A DNA stretch of 64,000 bases from Muscardinus avellanarius (lineage: Eukaryota > Chordata > Mammalia > Rodentia > Gliridae), in the NCBI GenBank assembly GCA_963383645.1, contig OY726563.1:37455331-37519330 (forward strand), given 5' to 3'. The translations under genes and the position numbers were made by a program. Of the stretch, positions 46,844 through 58,228 are shown in pieces (position 1 is the stretch's first letter; each line of letters opens with the position of its first letter). Below the pieces are notes generated by a model that was not told where the DNA came from, did no database searches, and saw nothing but the letters and a program-made list of their open reading frames with translations.

Positions 46844-47171
46844 CTCTCAGGGAGAAGGTTCGTTTTCTTCCTATAATTTTGCTAATTTCAGAAAATAAAT
46901 ACATTCACTCTAGAAAATTTTAAGGACTATTTTGATGAGGTGAGTTGCTTTAAGACTTAATTATATACATAATAAACATATGTCAAAAATATTTCCAAAA
47001 TGTTTACTTAGAATCACAACTTATTACTCTGATAGTTTGATTTTTATATTGTCATGAATAGCTGTCAAAAATCATTTTGTTTTGATATTGTAATGAATCA
47101 ATTATGTTAGATGAAAAATTATCATAAGATTCTTTGGTATTCATAAATCATACATAAAATAAAAACATCCA

Positions 47172-47376
47172 ACATTTCTTTAAATGGCATCTTTATTAGT
47201 TCTGGTACAATGGCAATATAATATGATGTTCCAAAAACCAAAGTGACAAAAATTGTGATTTATGGATTTCTATTCAATATAAGCCTTGTTTCTTTTTTAA
47301 TGAAATTATATCTACTAAAATAAACTTGGCAAAATTAAAGCAGTACATCAAAGGGAGTTGACCCAAACTGTCATGG
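47172..47376 (-). other. 3'UTR of the minus-strand gene
   Basis: AT-rich sequence directly after the stop codon of the terminal exon. It ends about 15-25 bases past an AATAAA (plus 47192-47197). GT/T-rich sequence on the minus strand just below 47172 suits a downstream polyadenylation element. Length would be about 205 nt. Confidence 0.65.
47192..47197 (-). terminator. AATAAA polyadenylation signal
   Basis: Canonical hexamer in 'aactaataaagatgcc' on the minus strand, 180 nt past the stop codon, with GT-rich sequence downstream. Confidence 0.65.
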
Positions 47377-47478
47377 TCACTCCTCCTCTAAGCCATACAC
47401 ATCCTTCAACAAGGCTAAGTATCTAATGTATTTCACAGGAATAGGTGACGGCATCCCAAGCCAAACATCTTCACATTT
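47377..47478 (-). CDS. Terminal coding exon of an EF-hand-like protein (partial gene)
   Basis: Last coding exon, 33 codons plus TGA. A strong acceptor precedes it on the minus strand: the pyrimidine tract 'ttcctctttgtctttttctag' minus its first base, ending at 47479. It enters in phase 0 (AAA TGT GAA...), which fits the phase at the end of the exon at 57798. The peptide begins KCEDVWLGMPSPIPV and ends in an acidic GLEEE. It has a mix of aromatic and charged residues typical of real protein and is too short to appear as a stand-alone frame. I do not recognise the protein. The last aa block could be a helix following an EF-hand-like unit in the preceding exon. No lesion is seen. Confidence 0.72.
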   Translation of the reverse strand, partial: KCEDVWLGMPSPIPVKYIRYLALLKDVYGLEEE

Positions 47479-47640
47479 CTAGAAAAAGACAAAGAGGAAT
47501 ATCATTAGAGCCACATTTCAAAGTGCAGTTTTGAAAATTTGTCATCAAATTGTTTCTTGTCTTTACGCTTTTTTATTTTCAAAGCAAAACTTTTTTTTAC
47601 TATTTATTTCAGGATCATAAGGCAGCAACTCCATGTTTCT

Positions 47641-47644
<4 letters not shown>

Positions 47645-47689
<45 letters not shown>

Positions 47690-47690
47690 T
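47645..47690. repeat. (TTTA)n tetranucleotide repeat
   Basis: About 11 TTTA units at the poly(T) side of an antisense ID. Confidence 0.96.
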
Positions 47691-47765
47691 TGCTGGAGAT
47701 GGAATCCAGGCCTTTATGCATGCTAAGTAAGTGGTCTATCATCAAGCTATACTCCTAGCCCTAGG
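47691..47765 (-). repeat. ID SINE
   Basis: Antisense ID: 'gctggagatggaatccagg', 'atgcatgctaagtaagtgg' and 'gctatactcctagccc'. Confidence 0.8.
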
Positions 47766-47784
47766 TTTTTTGAGGTTGTTTTTG

Positions 47785-47942
47785 GTACTTTGAATTGAAC
47801 CCAGTGATATTCTACCTCTAAGCTATAACCCAAGTTCTTATTTCCTATTGTGAAACAAGGTCTTAATAGGTTGCTTAGGTTCTCCCTAAGTTGCTGAGGT
47901 TAGCCTCAAATGTGATCCTCCTATCTCAGCCTCCCAAGTTTG
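47785..47942 (-). repeat. B1-dID SINE, 3' part on minus
   Basis: Antisense SINE 'ttggtactttgaattgaacc' to 'tcagcctcccaag'; the 7SL 5' end is missing. Confidence 0.78.
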
Positions 47943-47999
47943 CTTATTATTCTTGATTCTTTGTTCATTCCCCTTGTAGAATTACATACTCACACTCTT

Positions 48000-48312
48000 T
48001 ATCATATGCCCAAAGGCCCTGTCATGAAGGACGAGGAGCATTACTTTCCTGTCCCTTAGATATGGGCTCGACCACATGAGTGGCTGTGCACTGTAAGCAG
48101 ATGTGTCATGAAGAGGGGCTCAAATGTGTTGTCCTTTTGTGCCTTTGCCACCAGCATGAGAAGGATAAGGCCCTGGACACTGCTGGTTCTAGAATAACAG
48201 AGATAGAAGAAACCAGGCCCATTTGCAACCTGAATTTAAGGCCACCTGTATCCAGCCAAGGTTGGCCCATGGGCAAGAAAATAAACATGTTTAAGCCAAC
48301 TCCTTTCTAAAG
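48000..48312 (+). repeat. Ancient LTR-like repeat (tentative)
   Basis: Ends in 'aaaataaacatgtttaagcc', the usual terminus of an old mammalian LTR-type repeat, with 'gctcgaccacatgagtggct' upstream. Family not certain. The two open frames on opposite strands here are not genes. Confidence 0.35.
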
Positions 48313-48469
48313 AGTATTTCGTATAATTCATATACCACAGTGCTTTCCTCACACCAAAAGGTAGTGAAACATTTTGAACATATTAAGCAATATATTTTAA
48401 TCAATGAAGGCTGAAATCAATAGTTACTTAACTACACTATTCAACACATTCTCAAAAAGTTCACTATAA

Positions 48470-48672
48470 GCTAGGTGTAGTGGTACACACTTGTAATCCC
48501 AGTACATGGGAGGCTGAGACATGAGGATCACAGGTTTGAGGACAACCTCAGCTACCTAGTGAGGCCTATCACAACTTAGAAAGACCGCATTTCAAAATGA
48601 AGATCAGAAAACAGGGCTGTGGGTGTAACTCAGGGGTAGACTGCCCCTAGGTTCAATGTCCAGTACCATGAA
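48470..48672 (+). repeat. B1-dID SINE
   Basis: Sense SINE 'gctaggtgtagtggtacaca' to 'aggttcaatgtccagtacc'. Confidence 0.88.
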
Positions 48673-48697
48673 AAAAATTCATTATAAAACTTGAAGC

Positions 48698-48920
48698 TTG
48701 CTGGGCGTGGTGGTGCACACTTGTAATCCCAACATTCAGGAGGCTGAAACCAGAGGATTGCAGTTCACAGACAGCCTCAGCTACTTAGTGAGGCTCTTTG
48801 CAACTCAGTGAGACCCTGTTTCAAAATAAAGACTAAAAAATAGGGCTGGGTGTGTAGCTCAGAGGTAGAATGCCCCTAGGTTCCATCCCCAGTACTGCAA
48901 AAAAAAAAAAAAAAAAAACT
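48698..48920 (+). repeat. B1-dID SINE
   Basis: Sense SINE 'gctgggcgtggtggtgcaca' to 'aggttccatccccagtac', with about 20 A's. 'aacttg(a/g)aag' flanks suggest a target duplication. Confidence 0.92.
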
Positions 48921-49384
48921 TGGAAGCAACCCTTTTCTTATGTGGTATTTCAAATTTTAATCTCATTGCAGAAGAATGGCATAAAAATATGCATTCAAAA
49001 AACCCCTATTCTCTGGTAGGTTTTTAAATTAAAGTGTTTAATATAAGAAGAATAAAACACATTATAATTATAATGGACTTATTTGAGTAATGCATTGTAT
49101 TGTGAAACAGGTCAGTGCTAGTGGATCTTTGCTCATAGCTTATTAGGAAGAAAAAAATGACTTGTGTGGCTTTTTTTTTTTACAAAGAATCATGATTTAA
49201 ATGCTAACAATAAAAGGGGAAAAAATAGAGGAACTTACACTGAAATAACAACTCAAGAATTTGGCTATGAAAATCAAATTTATTAGTAGATTTTGGCAAA
49301 ATGAAACTCAAGTAAAAACCCAGGAGATTTGAGATTAAGAATAATTTTAAACAAAAAGATAACAACAGTCCATTTCTTTAAATC

Positions 49385-49525
49385 TTGACCAAATTAAACC
49401 TCTCAGCTCCAACAAAGCTTTCCTGACTACTACACCCCGTCATTCTCTTTTTAGAATCAATACCATTCCTCTTTGTTTTTCCCTTTGTCACTATCCTCTA
49501 AGTTCCAGGTGGGAGTGACCTTTTT
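49385..49525 (+). repeat. L2-like fragment
   Basis: 'aaagctttcctgactactac' and 'tccctttgtcactatcctct' fit the L2 3' region in order. Short and weak. Confidence 0.35.
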
Positions 49526-49824
49526 CTGTCCCAAATAGTTGGTAAAAACCACAGTGCCTGAGGAACCCAGGATCTATCCACTATTGAACCCCAATTTTAT
49601 GAAGATGTTTTCAGGTAGAGCCTGAAAATGGTATAAGGAATCAAATTTGAGATACAAAGGAGGGTAGGGAGCAGGGAGGTTTTCAGAGGCTCAGGCAATG
49701 GAGTGGGGACACATCAATAAAGTAGAGAGAAAAGCATTCTCTTCATAATTTTGCATACAACTGAATCTACCAAATAGCTGGTCCCTTTGTTAAATGAAGA
49801 GGTTTTTGGTTACAATCCCCATGA

Positions 49825-49978
49825 TGCCAGGAGCGATGCCACATGCCTATAATACTAGGGAGGCTGAGCCAGGAGCATTGTATGCTTGAGGCCAGCCTGG
49901 GCAACTTAGTGAAACATTATCTCAAAATAAAATATAAAAAATGGCTAGAGATGTAGCTGGGTTTAATCCCCAGTATGA
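49825..49978 (+). repeat. B1-dID SINE, degraded
   Basis: Sense: 'gccaggagcgatgccacatg', then 'tgaggccagcctgggcaact' and 'gggtttaatccccagtat'. Part of the tRNA half is missing. Confidence 0.75.
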
Positions 49979-50032
49979 CAGAAGAGAGAGACAAAGACAA
50001 AGTCAGACAGACAGACAAAAAGAAAAAGAAAT
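49979..50032. repeat. AGAC/AGAG purine-rich simple repeat
   Basis: Irregular AGAGAGAC and CAGACAGACAGAC units between two SINEs. Confidence 0.85.
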
Positions 50033-50036
50033 TCCT

Positions 50037-50217
50037 GAGCCAGGAGTGGTGGATCACATAATTCTAGTACTTGGGAGGCTGAAACAGGAACATTGCAGGT
50101 TTGAGGCCAGCCTTAACAACTTAGTGAGACCTGTTTCAAAAATAAAAAAAGGATTGGGTATGCATCTTGGAGGTAGAATGCCCCTGGGTTCAATCCTCAG
50201 TTCCAAAATTTAAAAAA
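50037..50217 (+). repeat. B1-dID SINE
   Basis: Sense SINE 'agccaggagtggtggatcac' to 'gggttcaatcctcagttcc'. Confidence 0.85.
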
Positions 50218-50397
50218 GAAAGAAAAATGAAATCCCCAAGCTATCATTAATTGTTTTTTCTAATGAATTTCCAAGTGTTCTAAATTTTATAGAATATTTA
50301 TAAAAATCTGGGTAGTGAGTTAAAATACTGAATCCTATACTATAAAATGCAATGAAAACTCCAAATCACATGGTTTCCCCAGCAGTGCATGTAGGGG

Positions 50398-50485
50398 TAT
50401 TTTATTTTTAGCACTGGAGATTGAACTTAGCCCTTGGGCATGCTAGGCAAGCGCTCTGTCACTGAGCTATATCCCCATCCCAGGC
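50398..50485 (-). repeat. ID SINE
   Basis: Antisense ID: 'agcactggagattgaactt', 'gcatgctaggcaagcgctc' and 'gagctatatccccatccc'. Confidence 0.85.
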
Positions 50486-53340
50486 ATGTAGGTTTTAAGT
50501 GGGAATAACTACATGGTAATTCTTTAACAAGAGAGTTCATCCACAAAAGCTGATCTCTCCCATTCCAATTCCAGATGAAGAAGAGCCTGCTTGCATCTCT
50601 GCAAAACAGTTCCTTGGCAGTACAGCTTTGGGATATCACTCATTGATGTGGCATGGGCTCTGCAAATGCCTTTTCCTGCCCCTCACCCTTTCTGCTTTGG
50701 CACACACTAGTGTTTCTTTGCCCTCCAGCTTGTCTTTGGTCACAAGGCCCTCTCTGGCTGTCCTTGTGGCGAGCAGTAAGTGCTAGGGAATTATTACCTT
50801 TCCTCTACTTCGAGAAAGGCCCTCAAACAATGACTAAGGGAGTTGACAGCTGAATACTGCAACTCCCTTGCACTTTGAATGGGGTAAAACTCTGAAAAAT
50901 ACATTGGCCCCTGATCTCAGAGTTTCCCAGCAGCACTGAGCTCTATTCATATACATTTCTAACTAGTTTGATAATGTGCCCTTTAGTAGCACCCTTCCTT
51001 CCCTTTCTCACTCTAATGACTTCCTAGTATTCCTTTTACTCCTATTCCCCCCAAAAGAACTATTTGTGCTCAAGTCCTTGTCTCCAAGTCTGCTTCTAGA
51101 GAAAATCAGATGAAGACACTAAGCAATTTTTCATTTATTAAAAAAAGAAAACATTTATGAAAGCCACAGCACAGCTTGGAACAAAGCAATTTCTCAGCAA
51201 ACTGGATAAATCTCGAGTCTCCAATGTGACTTCCAGATAGTTCAAGAGACAGTGCCCAAATCTCAGAACAAAATTTAATATAATCTTAGCATTAAGTAAT
51301 ATATGCCACAGAGCATTTTCTGTAAGAGGGAAGAACTATGAAATGCAGAGTGACATTTGATGATAACAAAGTCATGATTTTAAAATGGCTGGGAATCATT
51401 GTCTCCAAGAAGACCCTATGACATATTCCAAGCTGGCTGTCACTAGAGCCACTTAAGATGTCAAAAGTTGGCAGTAAATTACTTGTTCATCAATGGTGAA
51501 AAACTGTAGCTGCTGATCTGTAAAAAAAAAATCATACACCCCTGAAATGGGAAGCAAAGATGGCACTGGATGAAAACCCAGTAAACAGCAGCTGCCCAGT
51601 GAGAATAGAAAAGCTGTGTGTGAGCTAATAGGCTCTAGATTTATTTGCTTTGACATTTTTAAAAGGAAATTTAATTGGATTATGTCTTCTTCTAGTTTAA
51701 AATTTTCTACTGTAGTACTGGCCACCAGATGCATGCAGGAAAAAGATTGGGAGCCAATTAAATTCCATGCTTCACTGAAACAAGGTTATTTTTATTCCTC
51801 CCAAATGCAAGGCTGATAGAGTCATATTAGTGATTTCACCATGTTACTCCCTTCTATTTGCTTGGAAAAGAATGTTTCTGTGGGAAATATCTATGAATTT
51901 TTAAAGATTCCAGTAGCATATATGAAATAAAATTATGGTTTTCTTGGATTTCCTTCTGGTAAAGATGACATGGCCTTAGAAATAATCAAGTTAAATATAA
52001 AATAATAAAAGCAACAAAATTTTAGCAAATCAAACTGAAATTCATTATGGGAAGGGGGACTTTGTAAATACTTTTCATGATAATTAAGAGCATTCTGATA
52101 ATACAAGGAAAAGTCCATACATAAAAATAGGATATTTGCTAATATTTCTATATATTGATGTCTCATTACCACAGTAAGAGTATTTCACTATCACAACCCT
52201 TTGCCCTGAACAAAGCTTCAACACAGTTGTCATTTATGTGTGAGGGTAACTAATCAGGAAACTTTCCTCAGAATTTCATTACAGGGAAAGTTTTCAAGGA
52301 GATGTGAATTTTTTTTTAGCTTTAGTGATAAGCTTATGTGTATAATTCAAATAAATGCCATTCAATGCTTTAGATCATATTAGATTCCAGAAGCAGAATT
52401 TCCTACTAGGTTATTGCTTTGTGTTAGATAACTGGTACATGTTCACAAGTTATTTTTAATTTTTACTAGTTATTTTAAAATATAATGAGAACAATAACCT
52501 TTTATTTCAACTGTTAAACTCAACCAAAAATATTAGAAATAACTGCTTATTTAAAATGTTGGCACTAAAAAAGTAAAATGTTGGCACTAGTCCCAAATTA
52601 TATATGCCTTACCTTTTGAAATGACTCTGGGTTTTAGCTTCCTATATACAAATTGGAAATGATACTTAATCTGGCAAGGTTGCTGGAGCAATAGAATGTT
52701 ATAGGTATTCTGTGCTCTAAAGACTAAAAGGAAATACTCAACAAGTAGGGTGTCAAAAGATGACCCATCATCCCCCTACTTCCCACTGTCAACACCATAC
52801 ATTATCCTGTTGTGAAAGAGCGCTTCAGAGCTAACTGCTAATATTTCTGCAGTTATAGCACTCACAAAATGAAGCCATGCCCAACTTTTCTCAGAAACGT
52901 CATAAGATACTAGTCACACAGTGCAAGTTATAGTTTATATAAGAACCAATTTTTAGTGTTATCAAAAAAAAGTGAGTTCTGAGATTAACCAGACAGGCTT
53001 TAAGCAGTAGGATCTATTTTTCCAGAGTTACAGCTACCATCTGTGAGCAAGGACAAGAGAGTGGAAATGAGGTCTCCAGGCTTTGATAGCACCAGGGCAA
53101 CATGCGGAGACCATAGATAGTCATGTAATGGAGTGAGAGGTAAATTACAGCCCTACTGACTCACCATGGGCCCATAGAGAGGGATGACCCCACCCTTAAA
53201 ATCCAGGTTCTTTCTGATGTAATATGCTCAATTTATAACTGTTCTAATGCCATTAAGAAGAGAATCACCCATCTTAGTCTTGGAAGTGAATGTTCAGTGC
53301 ACAGCCTCTTGACTTGAAGAAGGTAAAGTATCTCTGATTT
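50486..53340. other. Intronic single-copy sequence
   Basis: No repeat family or exon recognised. Short frames at 50653-50853, 51453-51816 and 51933-52172 lack domains and splice sites in a consistent phase. Confidence 0.45.
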
Positions 53341-53344
53341 ATAA

Positions 53345-53565
53345 ACAATGATATAATATCTAAATCCTTATGATGATCCAGGTATTATAATAAGTGGCTC
53401 ATGTATATTGACTCAGTCCTCACAGCAACCTTAACGAAGAATTATTCTTGTCTCCATGTTTTGAGACCAAGAAACTTGAAAGGCTGAAGAACTAAAGTTA
53501 CCCAGATAATTGATAATGGAACCAAGAATTTGAACTCAAGTCCCTATGATCTCTAGAGTACTTGA
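53345..53565 (-). repeat. MIR SINE
   Basis: Plus strand reads the reverse of MIR: 'tgatccaggtattataataa', 'actcagtcctcacagcaacc', 'agaccaagaaacttgaaagg', 'gaatttgaactcaag'. Confidence 0.75.
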
Positions 53566-55137
53566 GGTCCAGGGATCAGTAACTATCTCAGTTGGCAGAG
53601 TTGCTAAGTGATTAACTGGGGAGGTGTTACTACAGGGTGTATAAAACTTTGGCCTTTCCATGTAGTAACTCCTCTTCCAGCATGGATGGTGATCCTTTTG
53701 TGGGTCAGGAAATCAATTTATTGGGTCAGGAACAATATTCACAAGAAAGAAAGAGGTTGAGGAGGGAGGAGGTAAAGAAAGGAATAAAGAAAGGAATAGA
53801 GAAAAGAAAATAAATCTAACTACATATATTGTACCATATGTAGTTAAAATACCATTGTCATGAAACTTTTGTTTCATACATACATGCTGGGTTATTATAA
53901 AATAATGGATTTATTACCATGGATTAAGTATAAAAAGGTGATTACATTTCATTTAAAATCAATAGTCATCAGGAGGATAAATATTAAAGTAATAAGATAC
54001 CATATTTTCAGAAGTAAAAATGTAGAAAATACCTGAATGTCTATGAATGGAAAAATAGTTGAATAAACTATTGTATAGCTATACTATACCTACTAAATAA
54101 TGGCTTAGGTCTATACATATTAAACTAATTTCCTATGATTAAGTAGGAAAAGAACACTGCAGATAAGTAGATGTGGTATGATTATATATTTGTGCAACAA
54201 ATGATGAAATCTCACAAAGGTGAATTGGGTGGTAGATTGGGTGGGATGGAAGAGGAGAAAAGTAGAATGCAAGGAAAAGAACAACAAAGGGAGCTGACAA
54301 CCAGCAAAAAATAAGTGCATATATAATTCATGGTCTCAGTATAAGTTGAGGAAAATTCAAAGAGTTGTCCCTTGGTATTTGAGGGGGATTGATTACATGA
54401 CCTCATATAGATCCATTGGTACTCATGTGCCTTACATAAAATAGCATTGTATTTGAATAGAACCTATAACACATCCTCCCACATACTTAAAACCATCTCT
54501 AGATTATTTATAATACCTGATATAATGTAAATGATATATAAATGGTTGTTGTACTATACTGTCTAGGGAATAATGATAAGAAAAAAAGCCTTTACATGTT
54601 CAGCACAGATGTATTTTTCTTGAATTTACTCTATCCACATTTGGTTAGATCCATGGATACAGAATTTGTACAAAGGGCTGACTGTGTTTACAAAGTTGTG
54701 AGACATGTTTAGGAAAGCCAACAGGGGATACAGCAGTCCCCAGAGATTGTAATAACAGAGAACCATTACAACTATCTGGGTCTGAAGGAGTACATAAGGC
54801 TGGTTACCAAAACCTGAAGTGGGCAGTTATAAGGATAGAACTTTTAGACAGGCACTGTGAACCTTGGTAGGAGGAAGATGTAACTGACAGAAGGGGAAAT
54901 GGTTTCTCTCTCCTCCTACCTTCCAGTTTTCTACTGGTGTATCTCATTGGCCAACTGAGCTGGAGGCCTTAGGACTAGGGGGCGCAATGCTGCTGCTCAA
55001 GGCCCAGGACTGACCTGGACAAACTCAGAACAGAGTAGAATGCTAAAGGCAGTCCAAATGAGACAAATGGATGAGAGCAAACACGGAATACTAAAACACT
55101 GAATGAAAAGGTAGAATACCTATCTCATTTATAATTT
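53566..55137. other. Intronic sequence, no family recognised
   Basis: Contains a purine-rich stretch (53740-53815, GAAAG/GGAGG). Otherwise AT-rich with no repeat or exon I can support. Confidence 0.45.

Positions 55138-55185
<48 letters not shown>
55138..55185. repeat. (TA)n microsatellite
   Basis: About 22 TA units. Confidence 0.96.
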
Positions 55186-55187
<2 letters not shown>

Positions 55188-55337
55188 TAAAGATTCACAT
55201 GGATAAGAATTAAAAGGTAACCAGGAAAAATAATAGTATGGGTTTGTTTTGTGATGGTATGTTTGATTTTGACTTGGGTTAACAATCCAGTATCTTCAAT
55301 AATAATTATATTCAAAAGATGTTTTTCTTTTTTCTTT

Positions 55338-55418
55338 TTAGTGTTGGGGATCAGACTGAGGACCTCATATATGGTAAGTATATGTTCTACCACTAAACTA
55401 CACCACCACCCAATGTTT
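55338..55418 (-). repeat. ID SINE
   Basis: Antisense ID: 'agtgttggggatcagactga', 'catatatggtaagtatatg' and 'ctaaactacaccaccaccc'. Confidence 0.75.
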
Positions 55419-55454
55419 TTCTTCCTTATTTGCAAAAGAACTGACCTAAATTAA

Positions 55455-55645
55455 AATTGTCTCTACCACATTCTTGCTGTTTCTTTAACCTGCTCATATG
55501 TAAAATGGCAACAGGAATAATAAAAGTACCTGCTTCACAGGATTCTTATGAGGATAAAATGAGGTAAAAGCTCATGATATCTTAAACCAATGGTTGGCAC
55601 ACAGTGAATGCTGGGTTTACGGTTACTATGGTGATGATGGGAGAG
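55455..55645 (+). repeat. MIR SINE
   Basis: Sense MIR: 'catatgtaaaatggcaacag', 'gtacctgcttcacaggattc', 'gaggataaaatgaggtaaaa' and 'ggttggcacacagtgaatgc'. Confidence 0.78.
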
Positions 55646-55664
55646 CAAGAGCCTCCTAGAGGAT

Positions 55665-56287
55665 CCATCTGTTTCTTTTTTCCAGTTCATCTACTACCCT
55701 GCCAGAGCAAGCTCCCCCAAAACTGTATACTTGATCATGTTGTTTCTTTCTTAAAATTTTTCAGTGGTATGTGTTACTCATAAAAATTTTTTAATGAGAC
55801 TGGGAATGCAGCTCAGTGGTAGAGTGTTTGCCTAAGTATATGTGTGGAACTTTAGGTTCAATACCTAGCACCAAAAAAATCAATAATATTTCAAATACGA
55901 TATAAATCCTAACTTCCCTGACTGATTACTACACACTGTATACATGTACCAAATTATAACACTATAATAACATAAAAATTAAAATTAAAAATAAATATTT
56001 GTCAGCAGTCTCCAGATTTTTCAGGACAATATTCAAACCGCACTCGCCCTTGCAAGCCATTCCAGTCTTTACCTTCACACCTCCCATGTATCTTCACTCC
56101 AGCCACACCAATTTTCCCTGGTTCTCTTTAAGCACTATACCATTCCAGGTCCTAGATAGCTCTGTTGTGTCTGCCTTGTCCATACTATGTCACTTCCCTA
56201 CCTTTTTACTGTTACTACCAATTAAAATATCAAGCATCACCTCCCTGAGAAAATTTCCTGACCCCCAGCAGCCTGATTTAGAAGCAG
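55665..56287 (+). repeat. L2 LINE, split by an ID
   Basis: Sense L2: 'cttgatcatgttgtttcttt' and 'tcagtggtatgtgttactc', then after the ID 'acaatattcaaaccgcactc', 'ttgcaagccattccagtc', 'ccagccacaccaattttcc' and 'aaaatttcctgacccccagc'. Confidence 0.65.
55795..55885 (+). repeat. ID SINE
   Basis: Sense ID inside L2: 'ctgggaatgcagctcagtgg', 'agagtgtttgcctaagtat', 'ggttcaatacctagcacc', poly(A). Confidence 0.85.
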
Positions 56288-56289
56288 AT

Positions 56290-56378
56290 TTGTAGGCTGG
56301 GTATGTAGCTCAGTGGTAGAGCCCTTGTCTAGCAAGTACAAGGCTGGGGGTTCTATTCTCAGTATTTTGCAAATGTGC
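56290..56378 (+). repeat. ID SINE
   Basis: Sense ID: 'ggctgggtatgtagctcagt', 'agcccttgtctagcaagtac' and 'gggttctattctcagtat'. Confidence 0.87.
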
Positions 56379-56594
56379 AAGAAGGCATGTGCATACCCAC
56401 ATGTGCGAACACACACATGCTTTTGGAAGTAGCTTCTTCCTCATCCCATGTAGGCTGTTTCAGCTACAGGGAATATACCAGTCCCCAGGGATTATAATAA
56501 CAGGGAGCCATTTCAACCACAAAATCATGTATAATGATTCCTCATCAGCACTGGTATCCCCGTGGTTAACAATGATGAACTCTGTCTCTGGACC

Positions 56595-56740
56595 CCAGCA
56601 CAGAGCAGAGAACCTGTGACACTTAATCCTGATTTGTCTGAGGACTCAATCTATAAATGAACAAGGTAAATAATATAAATGATCCAAAATCACTGAGTTG
56701 ATAGAGGCAGAATTCAACCCCAGTTCTGTGTGTTTGTATA
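56595..56740 (-). repeat. MIR SINE, weak
   Basis: Reverse MIR marks 'caaaatcactgagttgatag' and 'gaattcaaccccagttctg'. Confidence 0.5.
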
Positions 56741-56747
56741 TAACTTT

Positions 56748-56928
56748 TGTGTGGTACTGGGGATTGAATCCAGGGACATAATACCACTGAGCTACACTCC
56801 TAGCTCGTTTTATTGTTTATTTTGAGACAGGGTCTTGATAAGTTGCCCAGGCTAACCTTGAACCTGTAATACTCTTGTCTTAGCCTCCCAAATAGTGGAA
56901 TTACAGGTGTGCCACTGTGTCTGGCTTC
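56748..56928 (-). repeat. B1-dID SINE
   Basis: Antisense SINE 'gtgtggtactggggattg' to 'tgtgccactgtgtctggct'. Confidence 0.88.
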
Positions 56929-57189
56929 CCAGCTGTGTTTAGATTCCAAAGGCTACCACTACCCTTCAACCATCTGAAAGTTCTAAGGTTGTCCTTGATA
57001 CTCCAGAGTAGTTGCATGTCTGAGAGAACTCCCAAGGGCACTAGACCAGTTTGGGCCAGAATGAGCTGGTCAGCAGAGACCCAGAGAAATAAATGCCTCC
57101 TCTCTGGGAGTGTCAACCACATGACATTTGCTTTATCAAGGGACTTTCCCAAGAAAATCAATTTCTGGAGCATGTTAAAATACAAACAA

Positions 57190-57213
57190 ACTGCCACCCA
57201 CCCACCCACCCAC
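57190..57213. repeat. (CCCA)n short repeat
   Basis: Four to five CCCA units in intronic sequence. Confidence 0.8.
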
Positions 57214-57797
57214 TCCTTAAAGACAATTGGTCCAAAATCATCTTAGAGAATTCAGATAATTCCACAATGTTGAGAGCACCATCTGATGACATGAACTTTA
57301 TTTTCCCTAACCAAGCACTTACTTTTCATTTTCTACTGAATTTTTATTTTAGATTTGGCTCCACTGTGAAATGTGCATCACCATACTTACCCATGGTAAA
57401 CCTGTGTATACAGCCACAAATATGCTGGGGATTCATGACATAGGCACCATTTGAGATGTGCTCTTGTGGCTTATGATGATGTTACCAGAATCCCTTGATA
57501 ACAGTGTTTATATCTATTTATAACTGTAACCTATTATCCTATTTTCTATATAATTGGATGCGACTGAGGTTTAAAAAAATTCAGTTGCATAAGAAAAGTC
57601 ATCCTCTTACAGAGCAGATGTTTGCTCAGCATGGAAAGTGAATTAGCCTTTAACACAAATACCCCAAAACACATAAGCCCTCTTTCCAAAACTATTGATG
57701 CTGATATTTTACATTGAAAAATAATTTAAAGATACATGATGCTAAAAATACAAGAGAGGTGCCACAGCTGGTTTTCAAAATAGATATTAGTTTTTAC

Positions 57798-57903
57798 CTC
57801 TTTAAGGTACGGTGGGGCTTGCAATTCAGGCATTGGATTTATTCTCCAGTTCAAAGCATGGAAAAATGAGTCATAATGTATTTGTCCTTCACTGTCTTCA
57901 AAC
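57798..57903 (-). CDS. Penultimate coding exon with degenerate EF-hand-like segment (partial gene)
   Basis: A 106-nt exon on the minus strand. Its acceptor is 'tgtatttgcag' (ending 57904) and its donor is GAG|GTAAAAAC (57797-57796). The first base completes a codon from the upstream exon; 35 full codons follow and end in phase 0, which matches the terminal exon at 47478. The peptide begins FEDSEGQIHYDSFFHALNWR and ends PPYLKE. The DSEGQIHYDSF stretch resembles the second half of an EF-hand loop (G then I at the usual spacing), but the loop lacks the first Asp and last Glu, so calcium binding is unlikely. LNWR/LNWK after an EF-hand is seen in some ciliary EF-hand proteins. The gene is not identified. 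Confidence 0.72.
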
Positions 57904-58135
57904 CTGCAAATACATGATTTGATTCAATCTGCTGAATTTAGGACCAAAATGCCAGTTTAAATTTTACCATGAAAACACATTAACACATATGCTTCAATAT
58001 CTAATGTTTTTCTTATTTCTTATCCATTTATTATCTATTTCTGATTCTCGAATATAAGTTCAAGAGCAAGGATCTTACCTAATTTGCCAAAGTAGTCTTA
58101 GCACTTAGTAAGTATTCGAGAAATATCTGTTGCAA

Positions 58136-58228
58136 TGAAGGAGGAGGAGGAGGAAGAGGAGGAGGAGAAGGAGAGAAGGAGGGAAAGGGTTAGGAGGAGG
58201 AGGAGGAAGAAAAGGAGGAGGAATATTT
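58136..58228. repeat. (GGA)n purine-rich repeat
   Basis: Imperfect GGA/GAA tract of about 90 bp. Confidence 0.93.

Larger units (their letters stand above)
47479..57797 (-). other. Final intron of the minus-strand gene
   Basis: About 10.3 kb between the two supported exons: GT (donor, plus 57796-57797) to AG (acceptor, plus 47479-47480). It holds SINEs, MIR and L2 pieces and simple repeats; none of the short open frames inside shows exon structure. Confidence 0.6.

Noticed and set aside
56901..57443. Overlapping frames of 98-116 aa on both strands
   Set aside because: Frames overlap on opposite strands within the intron, include SINE sequence and CCCA repeats, and lack splice context.
47377..57903. 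Naming the minus-strand gene EFHB
   Set aside because: The EF-hand-like peptide followed by LNWR made me think of EFHB, but its C-terminal end does not match what I know of that family, so I left the symbol blank.
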